Below, piece by piece: positions 55,891 to 64,000 of a stretch of DNA of 64,000 nt (its first letter is position 1; each line of letters opens with the position of its first letter). The translations under genes and the position numbers were made by a program. This DNA is from Azolla caroliniana (taxonomy: Eukaryota; Polypodiophyta): contig JBHGNT010000017.1 in the NCBI GenBank assembly GCA_043228905.1, positions 7,316,001-7,380,000 on the forward strand, written 5' to 3'. The notes beneath the pieces are model-generated. The model did not search any database, was not told where the DNA came from, and was given only the letters and a program-made list of their open reading frames with translations.

Positions 55891-55902
55891 TGGTATCGGA
55901 GC
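55891..55902 (+). other. Copia F primer binding site
   Basis: TGGTATCGGAGC, two bases after the LTR; one base off the initiator tRNA-Met complement. Confidence 0.9.
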
Positions 55903-55990
55903 TGTGTTCTGCTGTGTGGCGGCAACAAATAACAGAAGAAGAAGCTGAAAGAAAAGACCAATTCAAAAACATCAAATCCACAGAAAGAAT

Positions 55991-56710
55991 ATGGCTTCAA
56001 CATCCAGAATAGGAGTTGAAATTAGAAAGTTCGATGGCAAAAACTTTGCCCTTTGGAAAGAGATGATGCAGGATGTGCTGATTATCCGAAGACAGGTCGA
56101 AGCCATTCGGCATAACGAAAAGCCTACTTCGATGATAGCAGAAGAGTGAAGATCAATGGATGAAATAGCACGCTCCACCATCCGAATGCATCTGGCTGAA
56201 AATGGCTATTTCAACATGGCAAAAGAGACGACAACGTTCTCATTGTGGGAGAAATTACAGGCCGTATATGCGAAGAAGTCTTCATCTTAAAAACTTATCT
56301 TGATGAAACAATTGTTCAACATAAAGATGAAAGAGACCGATCTGGCAACCTCCCACATCAACACCTTCAGTCGGGTGTTGTTAGAACTCTCGTGCCAAGG
56401 GATCAACTTCGAGGAAGAAGTGAAAGCCCTTGCCCTCCTATCGAGCTTGTAGGTGAGTTGGAAGGTATTCTGTACGACATACGCCAATAACTGACCGATC
56501 CTGAATTTGGAGGAAATAACCGGCCAAGTCCTCACAAAGGACATTAGGCGAAAATTGATGGGACTATCCATCGATGAGTCGGCAGAAGCCCACCACTCGA
56601 CCGAAAGACCAAGCCGACATAACCGATCGACGATGTAGTCGATCAAGAACGAGGGGAGACCGACATCGGTCGAAGTCGAAAATGGGCCGAACAAGCGAGT
56701 ACTGCACAAA
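55991..56710 (+). pseudogene. Copia F gag
   Basis: Begins MASTSRIGVEIRKFDGKNF and continues WKEMMQDVLIIRRQVEAIRH, as in element I. Stops at about 56146 and 56287 and further damage break the frame. The zinc-knuckle area near 56700-56750 is degraded. Confidence 0.85.
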
Positions 56711-56919
56711 CTGTAGGAAAGCTAGCTAGAATATTTCCGATTGCTGATCGATAAAAAGAAAAGAGACTGGTCAATGATCCGAACGGAATTGGGGACGTTC
56801 CGACTCGGACCACTCTCCAGTCGGCAACCAGATCAATGTTGCCGACACCCGATCTGGAGAAATCCTCTCCCTAGAGTACTTGATGATCGGAGAAGTCCTC
56901 TACAGTGCACAAGTTGCAC

Positions 56920-57270
56920 ATACATGGTTACTGGACTCCGGTGCCACATTTCACGTGACCCCAAGTATCGAATGGTTCTCGAACTATTCACCTCACGCCA
57001 GTGGCATAGTCCGACTAGGAAATGGGTAGGAGTGCAAGATTGCAGGAACTGGAGAAGTTCCCATCAGATTGCCAAACGGAAACACAATAACCCTGCACCA
57101 AGTTCAGCACGTACCCGATCTGAAGAGGCTTCTGGTCTCCATCGACATGTTAGCCGAAGACCGGTACAGAACGACTCTACATGAGTCGACACGGGTGATC
57201 AGCCGGGGAAACCTAAACATCGGGAGTGGGTATAAGTACAAAAATCTTTACCCATTGATGGCGATCAACC
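56920..57270 (+). pseudogene. Copia F protease region
   Basis: TWLLDSGATFHVTPSIEWF keeps the protease core DSGA, unlike element I. The next frame gives LHQVQHVPDLKRLLVSIDML. The GAG-pre-integrase and the first part of integrase that follow in I are deleted here. Confidence 0.85.
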
Positions 57271-57780
57271 CAAAGATGAAGCACTCAAGGTCTTCACTCG
57301 ATGGATATCTGAAGTGGAGAATCGGTCGGGACACAAAGTGAAGACACTCCGATCCGACAACGGAGGTGAGTACACCTCCAAATCCTTCAAACAGTACCTG
57401 TCCGAAAAAGGGATCCACCATCCAAAGATTGTTCCTTACACACCCATGCAAAATGGGGTGGCTGAACGGATCAACCGAAAAATCCAGGAGAGGGTGAAGG
57501 CAATGCTCCATCAAGCTGGACTGAGCCGGACTGAAGGTGGAATTTTGGGCCGAGTGTACCTGATAAATCTGGCGCCGTCAAGAGAAATCAAGCTCGAAGT
57601 GCCACATGCACTATGGTAAGGAAAACAACCGACTTACAATAGGCTCCGTATATTCGGATGCGAAGCCTATGCGTTCATCCCTAAGGAGAAAAGGACGAAG
57701 CTGACACCCCATGCAACGAAGTGCATATTTCTCGGTTATGGAACCAATGGAGATTTCGGCTACAGGCTATGGGGGGAAAT
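57271..57780 (+). pseudogene. Copia F integrase, N-terminal half deleted
   Basis: Starts abruptly at a KDEALKVF-like sequence, then VKTLRSDNGGEYTSKSFKQY, TPMQNGVAERINRKIQE, and CEAYAFIPKEKRTKLTPHAT. The zinc domain and first Asp are missing; the second Asp and Glu regions remain. Confidence 0.88.
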
Positions 57781-57928
57781 TAATCCGGAGCAGTGACGTG
57801 TTGTGGAACCGAATAATACGGCACCCAGGAGATCTGGATGACCTCGAAGGCAAATAGAGTTTTATCAACCGGGCCTTCACTACGTCAACTACACGGATAC
57901 AAGTGAACCAAGCACGTATGAAGAAGCT

Positions 57929-59510
57929 ATGGCCGCACCGGATGCCGAAACATGGCTACAAGCCATGAAATCCGAAATAGACTCGATTCATCAGAATCAG
58001 ACATGGGAGTTGGTCGAACTACCAGTAGGAAGAAAGCTGAGACCTTGCAAATGGGTATTCCGATACAAATATGTATCCGACTTAGAGAAACCCAAGTACA
58101 AAGTTGGACTTGTCACGAAAGGATTCAAACAAGAATATGGGGTCGACTACGATGAGATATTCTTACTAGTAGTCAAGATGACCACCCTCAGACTCCTACT
58201 AGGAGTCGTAGCGACAAAAGACCAAGAGCTCGAGCAGATGGACGTAAAGACGGCATTCCTACATGGAGATCTGGAAGAAGACATATACATGTCTCAACCG
58301 GCAGGCTTCACGACAATGGGGGAGGACAATCACCTCATATGTCGACTAAAGAAAAGTCTATATGGCCTAAAACAAGCGCCAAGAATGTGGTACCAAAAGT
58401 TTGACTCCTACATACGGAAGCTTGGATACAACAAATCAAACTCCGACCCATGCATGTATGTTCGGCAATTGGCCGATGAGTCCAGGATCTATCTGATCCT
58501 TTATGTCGAAGACATGCTGATTGCAGGGAGCAATCAAGCAGAGATCGGAAAGCTCAAGCGGAGCCTTCACGCAAAATTCACGATGAAGGAACTAGGACAA
58601 GCCCGACACATATTGAGCATGAGGATAGAGAGAAATCGGACGACCAGGACTCTCCAACTCTCCCAGTCCGACTACATCCGCAAGGTGCTGAAGCGCTTGA
58701 ACATGGAGAATGCAAAGCCAACACCAACATTGCTTCCGACGTCGATCAGACTATTGGGCAGAGACTCTCCTGCAACCAACAAGGAGAGAGAGCTTAATGG
58801 AAAGATACCCTACCCATCGGCAATAAGAAGTATCATGTACGCAATTGTGGCGACCCGACCCGACCTAGCCTATGCCGTAGGGGTGATCAGCCGGTACATG
58901 TCAAACCCAAGAAAGAAGCATTGGGAGGCCGTCAAGCACATCCTTAGGTATTGGAAAGGAACCATGGATGCACAGTTGACATTCGGTTCGACAACATCAA
59001 CCGAAGTCGAAGGCTACACCGATTCCGACTATGCCGGAAACACGGACAATCGGAAATCGACATCAGGCTACATATTCACCTACGGTGGCGGTGTGATATC
59101 ATGGAGGTCGAAACTTCAAGAGTGCACAGCTTTGTCTACCATAGAAGCCGAGTATATAGCAACATCAGAAGCAGCGAAGGAAGCGATCTAGCTACACCGA
59201 CTAACTACCGACTTCGGAATTGCAAACCGAATAGACCGACCATCTATTGCGACTCATAGATCGCAATACACCTCATCAACAACACTGTCTATCATGCGAA
59301 GACGAAGCATATTGAGGTGCGGTATCATCATATCCGGGAGCTCGTAACAGAGAATAAGCTTGAAGTCCGGAAGATCGACACCGAGGTGAGCATCGTCGAT
59401 TGCCTAACGAAGTTACTCCCAGATCAACGCTTTGGAACACTAAGGACGAAGATGGGACTACGACAAGCGACCGCAGAAGAAAGCCGAACGAGGAGCGGAA
59501 GGTAAGAGCT
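57929..59510 (+). pseudogene. Copia F reverse transcriptase and RNase H, long open frame
   Basis: The frame 57929-59191 is open for 420 codons, the longest plant-type coding stretch of the nested block except chromovirus H integrase. It has the RT start (ETWLQAMKSEIDSIHQNQTW), VDYDEIFLLVVKMTTLRLLL, MDVKTAFLHGDLEEDIYM and LKKSLYGLKQAPRMWYQKFD. The catalytic motif reads YVEDMLIAG; the second Asp of YVDD is Glu, so polymerase activity is unlikely. RNase H motifs (YTDSDYAGNTDNRKSTSGY) follow. A TAG at 59189-59191 ends the frame inside RNase H, and the last part continues to about 59505. Confidence 0.92.
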
Positions 59511-59662
59511 GATCGACACTCATACTATACCTTTTCCGACTCAGCTACTTGCCGACAGACATGTAATATAAAATCTAGTTAAATTTGTAATCTAGGTTTA
59601 TGGGGGAGATAACCCCAAACATTTGTAATTGTACAAAAGAGTAGTCCTTTTACGGGGGAGTT

Positions 59663-59963
59663 TGTTGGTATAAAAGGCCGACTCCTTCCACCTTGTATCT
59701 GTCCGAGTGTGAACTCGACAATAAGTTAGGGCTTAGTATATAAGAGAATACCTAACATTGTAATGAGTGATAAAAAAAAGACGATTGTAATCTCTGAGAG
59801 AGAGAAAACGCGTTGTGCAGAAATAAGAAGCTTTCCATTAAAGCTTGCAACTGTGTAAGTCTAAATTTGCCTTCTCTATCTTCTATGTGACATATGTTGT
59901 TTGATGTTCATCGCCATAAGATCCGAACACACACTTCCGCATAATTGTAGACATTAACCAACA
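59663..59963 (+). repeat. 3' LTR of copia F (301 bp)
   Basis: Pairs with 55607-55888; the polypurine tract TTTTACGGGGGAGTT lies before it. Confidence 0.94.
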
Positions 59964-60440
59964 ATACTCTGCTTCCGTTTTCGACAATGCAATGGACTTT
60001 TGCAGCCTCGATTGCCACGATACGGCTCCCACTGCATATGTCATAACGTATCTGGATGTAGACCGGCTGGTATTTACATCAACCGATATATCTGAATCTG
60101 TGAATCCTTTGAGTTGGAGTTTACCTAAGCCGAATCGGAGGCACATAATCGAGGTGCTTTTCAGGTACCGGAGTATCCATTTGACTGCGGACTAGTGCTC
60201 TCTTCCCAGATTTCTCATGAACCGGCTGACCACTCCGACAACATATCCGATGTCCGGATAGGTACACACCATTGCGTACATCAAGCTTCCGAAGACAAAG
60301 CAATATGGTATCTCCATCATCTTCGACTTCTTTTCCTTTGTCTTCGGGCTCTGCTTCCCGGATAGCTTGCAGTTTGTTGGAAGTGTCGACCCGACCGACT
60401 TAGGTTCAGACATGCTAAACCTTTGAAGTACCATTGTCAC
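59964..60440 (-). pseudogene. Copia E1 RNase H, N-terminal part
   Basis: Frames give KLQLKGFTDSDISVDVNTSR, VSWQSRLQKSIALSKTEAEY and, upstream, MYAMVCTYPDIGYVVGVVSR, which is the link from RT to RNase H. Joins to 55606 once copia F is removed. Confidence 0.85.
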
Positions 60441-60499
60441 GTATTTCTCCTATGATAGCCACGACTGTTTCATCGACCGGTCCCGGGCATCCCCAATAT

Positions 60500-61060
60500 C
60501 TGTCTCACCGAACCTAGATCTTAAATTGAGAATGTCCGGTTGAAGGCCTTCTCTAGATGGATGATTTTGATCAGGTCCGGTCCAACGATCAACATGTCAT
60601 CCACATATAGCAGGAGTATCAGGAAGTGTCCTCCGTTGAAATTCTTCACAAATACATAGTGGTCGGCCTGCATCTTGTGGTATCCTTGATCGGTCATGAA
60701 GGAGTCGAACTTCCGGTACCATTGATGGGGAGCTTGCTTCAGTCTGTATAAGCTCTTCTTCAACCGGTATACCAGGTGCTCCTTCCCTTTCTTGAGAAAT
60801 CCCTCCCATTGTTGCATGTAGATCTCTTCTTTGAGGTCACCATGCAGGAACATCGTCTTGACATCTAAATGTTTCACCTTGAGGTCCATGCTTGGCACTA
60901 TCCTCAACACAATCCGGATGGTTGTTATCTTTAGTACCGGGGCAAAGATCTCATCGATATCCACTCCCGGTTGTCATCTTTAGTACCAAGGCTTTGTGTC
61001 TTGGTGGATTTCTAACATCTCCCGGTTTCAGCTTGTACACCCACTTGTTTCATAGTGCTC
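60500..61060 (-). pseudogene. Copia E1 reverse transcriptase
   Basis: The frame 60521-60964 has MDIDEIFAPVLKITTIRIVL, HLDVKTMFLHGDLKEEIYMQ, LKKSLYRLKQAPHQWYRKFD and LLLYVDDMLIVGPDLIK. The catalytic YVDD is intact. The N-terminus is in a broken frame up to about 61060. Confidence 0.9.
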
Positions 61061-61202
61061 TCTTTCCTTTCGGCAGCTCCATCATTTCATATGTGTGGTT
61101 CTCATGTAGGGAATCAAATCTTGTCCTGCATGGCACTTAACCACTTGCGGTTGTGGGTATCTTTCTTTGCTTCTTCGAAGCTTTCCGGCTACCCCTCGTC
61201 AG

Positions 61203-61601
61203 TCAGCAACACATGCTCTCATCTAGAAAACTCTGGGGGCCTTTTCTCTCCCTGAGGGGATATTTTCTTCCTTGGTCTTCGGTCACCGGTTCCTCCGTTT
61301 GTTCTTCATCCGAATCTGATTTGGGGTCTTCTCCGGTTTTGGTGTCCAATTCTTCTTCTTCGGTTGATTCGGTTTCCGGTTCGAATCTGGCCAATTCTTC
61401 GAGTGTCATCCCACTTCCAGCCGGATGGGCCCTTGTATCTTCCGACTGATCTCTGTCGGTTGACCCAGTGTCTACTATCTTCTTCTTCCACTCCTTGTCG
61501 CCAATAGTCTTCTCTTTGATGAAGACTGTCTTGACTCCGGAACACCTTCTTGTCGACCAAGTTCCACACTCGCTAGTTGAACTCATCATCACCCTATCCA
61601 A
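61203..61601 (-). pseudogene. Copia E1 acidic linker between integrase and RT
   Basis: The frame of 132 codons is rich in Glu/Asp (FEPETESTEEEELDTKTG, SDSDEEQTEEPVTEDQ) and ends RKYPLRERKGP. This is the usual disordered linker before copia RT. Confidence 0.75.
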
Positions 61602-62216
61602 AGAATATGGATAGCCGGAACTTCAGATCCAACTTTACTCTCTTGTACTTTGCAACGCACGCAAGACGGCCAAACACCTTTAGATGCCAGTAAGAGCCGT
61701 CTTTACCGGTCCATATTCTTTGTGGTGTGTCTCCATCCAAGGGCGCTGAGGGTGATCTATTAATCACGTACGTCACTGTCCTTAGCGCCTCAACCCAAAA
61801 CGTCTTGGGCAGCTTAGCATGTTGTGCTAACATACTCCGAACTCTCTCAATCACAGTCTGGGAAATTCGAGCCATATTCCCTTCGATCGGCAGTACTCCT
61901 CAAACTACCCCCTGTATTCTCCTCCGTTTTCTACTCGAACAGCCTTCAACTTCCGGCCAGTTTCCCTTTCCACTCTCATGTGGAAGTCCTTGAAAATGGA
62001 TAATACCTAGTCCTTCATCTTCAACGGTGAGACCCACAACTTCTGGTTGTGGTCGTCTATGAAAATCATGAACTACTACGATCTAGCTTGTGACGTCGTG
62101 TCCACTTGGCATACATCGCTATGCACAAGTTGTAGCGGTGCAGTCCGTCTCGTCGGTGGTCTCGACCGAAAAGAGGTTTGGTTTTGCTTGCCAACCAAAC
62201 AGGCGGTGCACTTCTC
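61594..62216 (-). pseudogene. Copia E1 integrase, cut by LTR G2
   Basis: The frame 61594-61875 reads ERVRSMLAQHAKLPKTFWVE, YVINRSPSAPLDGDTPQRIW and HLKVFGRLACVAKYKRVKLD. Further upstream the zinc-domain remnant (CTACLVGKQNH-like) lies at about 62160-62210. The end is lost at 62216. Confidence 0.85.
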
Positions 62217-62562
62217 AAGTGTTGTTGGGGTGGGGGGTGAAGCCTAGAATGGCTTCTCCCCCCTCCCAAGGGGGTTACGATAAAGAGAGAGCTAGAGAGA
62301 AATACAAATAGAAAATGACACAAATGTGAGAGGGGAAAAATGTATATCCATTAGATGCCCCATAAGGGGTTTATATAATACATAATGTAACGGTAAATAA
62401 TAACCGTTACAAAAGAGACGACTGTTACACTCTTGTCACATGCACATAATTGTGAATGTGCTCACACATACTCATCCTCACACACTCATATACATATTAA
62501 ATATTACACACCACACCATACACATTACACCCTATCCATCCCATACACCTATACGGATAACA
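62217..62562. repeat. LTR-like sequence G2 related to G1
   Basis: Shares AGCCTAGAATGGCT, CCCCCCTCCCAAGGGG and a CATTCCCCATAAAG-like stretch with the reverse strand of G1. The right end GATAACA is proposed as a terminus. Following bases CCTGGCACGCCTGTGGGACA could be a tRNA-type primer site. The left part of the LTR may be deleted. Confidence 0.5.
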
Positions 62563-63756
62563 CCTGGCACGCCTGTGGGACAGTGCATTGCACATTCGAC
62601 CCACAAACCCATGTCGAGAAAAACTCTTGTTGACCATAACTCCATTGATCTTCTCTCAAGGTCGGAAATTCCTCGACCAGATTACTGCTCGACGATCGAT
62701 AACTTCGATCGGAGCCATCTTGACACGAACCTTCTCGTTCGGTCAGCATAATCGCACAATTGGATCGTACACCAATTGGTTCGTCCATTGCGACATGGGT
62801 AGTGAAAGCGTGTTGTGTGTATTTTCTGATTACATCATGTGGGTGAGTGTTTATATTTTACTCCCTTTGGTCTTTAAAATTTTGCCCTCTCTGTTTTCTT
62901 TTTTGACCCTTGAATTTTGAAAATTTCATATTATACCCTTGAGCTTTTACAATTTTATCTTTTGCCCTCCGGTTCCTAAAATTGTGATAATGCCCTTTTT
63001 GAAAAAAAATTCTCTGCCCCTTTCTCTTTTCTCTTTGTTTGATTTCTGAAATTTGTATTACAGCCTTTCAATTCTTACGGATGGTGGCAGCGGCGATTCG
63101 CATCTCCGCGATGAATATCTTTGCCTTTGTCACGATGCTTCTTAATTGTTGCCTTCCGGTAGGCTTTCTTCAACTCGTCTGTAGAAGCAGTCTTGGAAAC
63201 GCCAAGGACTTCATAGTACCTCGCGAATGAACATTGTGCTGACGGGGATAATAGAGGGAGAAGACGACGGACTGAGGTTCCGGGATTCGGGAAAGTTAGG
63301 AAGACCTGATGGGATAGAATTTCAGACAGGGAACTGAAAACAGCCGGATCTAGTCTTCAAAACAAGAATCGAAAGATCATGGATTCAGAGATCAAGATGA
63401 AGGATTCCAGTTTGCTAGATGAAGACAACGGATTAGGGTATCGCAAAGGGAGACGACAGAATAGGAATTCGAAAGAGAAGACGGCCAAGGCAGGAGAGAT
63501 GACAGTGTAGAATTTGAAACAAAGGGAGGATGAATTAGGGTTTTGATCAGACACACAAGAGAGATGAGGATGGGGGTCATCACAAAGGGAATAGGAGGAG
63601 GCAACATGCTGAGCAAACCACTCTACGATGGGATGACCCATCATGGTGGATCTCTTATTTTTCTCGACCACTTTGCCATAGTTATGCTCTATAGCTTTCT
63701 CTAACACAAAGACAAAGAGACACATGTAGAGAGGGAGAGAGAGATTAGTGTTGGAG
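62563..63756. other. Unassigned DNA after LTR G2
   Basis: Possibly the internal start of element G (to about 62840), then pyrimidine-rich DNA and GA-rich sequence from 63240. Several 60-140 codon frames exist on both strands; none has a motif that I can name. Confidence 0.35.
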
Positions 63757-63907
63757 ACCCCTACATTCCACAGTGGCATCTAGTGAATTAAGAGATATAT
63801 AAGAAGTATATAATAGAGAGGTGAGGAAGTTGGGTTTTGAACCCACAATGCAGTGCTTGTAGTGTTAACAACTTACCACTAGGGTAAAGTAATTACGATA
63901 AAAAACA
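63757..63907 (-). repeat. tRNA-derived SINE-like repeat, right-end copy
   Basis: Same orientation and order as 130-293. Minus-strand A-box-like TAGTGGTAAGTTG at 63869-63881 and B box GGTTCAAAACC at 63833-63843. Flanked by GA-rich DNA. Confidence 0.55.
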
Positions 63908-64000
63908 AAAAAGAGATTAGTGTTGGAGAGGGAGAGTGAGGGAGAGAGTGACCTCTTCTCAAGGGAGGTCGTCTGTTCGGGCGTGACAAAAGTGTTGTTG

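Larger units (their letters stand above)
55607..59963 (+). mobile_element. Ty1/copia element F, plus strand, nested in E1
   Basis: The LTRs are 55607-55888 and 59663-59963. Flanks GTACT (55602-55606) and ATACT (59964-59968) differ at one base; the insertion splits an RNase H TEAEYMA motif of E1. Internal order is PBS, gag, protease, a shortened integrase, a long RT/RNase H frame. Same family as copia I. Confidence 0.95.
45238..62216 (-). mobile_element. Copia E1, 3' part, carrying nested insertions
   Basis: Its 3' LTR is split into 45238-45553 and 55086-55261 by copia C. The internal region is 55262-55606 and 59964-62216, split by copia F (plus strand). On the minus strand it has integrase, an acidic linker, reverse transcriptase and RNase H. 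Gag and protease are absent, cut off at 62216 by LTR G2. The 5' LTR is not in the window. Confidence 0.85.

Noticed and set aside
62549-62788. Possible coding region after LTR G2
   Set aside because: An open frame of 79 codons exists, but I could not link it to a known gag or gene; it may be the internal start of element G.
63357-63779. A 140-codon minus-strand frame
   Set aside because: No motif or domain can be named, and the flanks are repeats. It was left unassigned rather than called a gene.

Overview
The window looks like nuclear DNA of a land plant with a repeat-rich genome. The evidence is Ty1/copia elements primed by initiator tRNA-Met, a chromodomain Ty3/gypsy element, decayed LINEs with a zf-RVT-like tail, a hAT-type MITE, tRNA-derived SINE-like repeats and two small genes with canonical GT-AG introns. 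The species cannot be named from this sequence. Almost all the DNA is transposon-derived, and most of it is decayed.

Layout: 1-300 SINE-like repeat; 296-500 LINE scrap; 505-5957 copia element B (minus strand). 6040-10660 is copy 1 of a segmental duplication that carries a four-exon membrane-protein gene and two later solo LTRs in inverted orientation. 10754-15913 is copia A (minus), inserted into a LINE that resumes at 15919. 18169-21146 is a decayed multi-exon gene on the minus strand with a ParB-like domain and an amino-methyltransferase domain. 21367-21612 is a palindromic minisatellite, and 22105-23112 is a decayed gene of an unnamed family. 23440-30830 is a TAGCTAATTAGC satellite interrupted by chromovirus H (23559-29310, plus strand) and by a solo LTR (29810-30535). 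31843-32475 is an 84-bp tandem array. 33460-38212 is copia I (plus). 40090-43730 is copy 2 of the segmental duplication, with the second gene copy and a hAT MITE. 44255-62216 is a deep nest: copia E1 (minus) holds copia C in its LTR, C holds solo LTR J, J holds copia D, and D holds a solo LTR; E1 also holds copia F (plus), and C also holds solo LTR G1. The right end repeats the SINE-like sequence of the left end.

The only two intact-looking genes are the paralogous pair at 6894-7964 and 40668-41732. Both have four exons with identical middle-exon lengths, and both coding sums are whole numbers of codons (123 and 136 aa).

Most notable observations: (1) a ParB-like plus DPPY-type methyltransferase gene remnant in a plant nuclear context; (2) a chromovirus whose LTR holds repeated heat-shock-element motifs and whose primer-binding region is complementary to its own predicted RNA 5' end, suggesting self-priming; (3) a conserved charged extension after RNase H in copia family A/B/C; (4) an exactly resolvable insertion nest with target-site duplications at several levels; (5) a fold-back inversion joining LTR end, PBS and RT in copia D.
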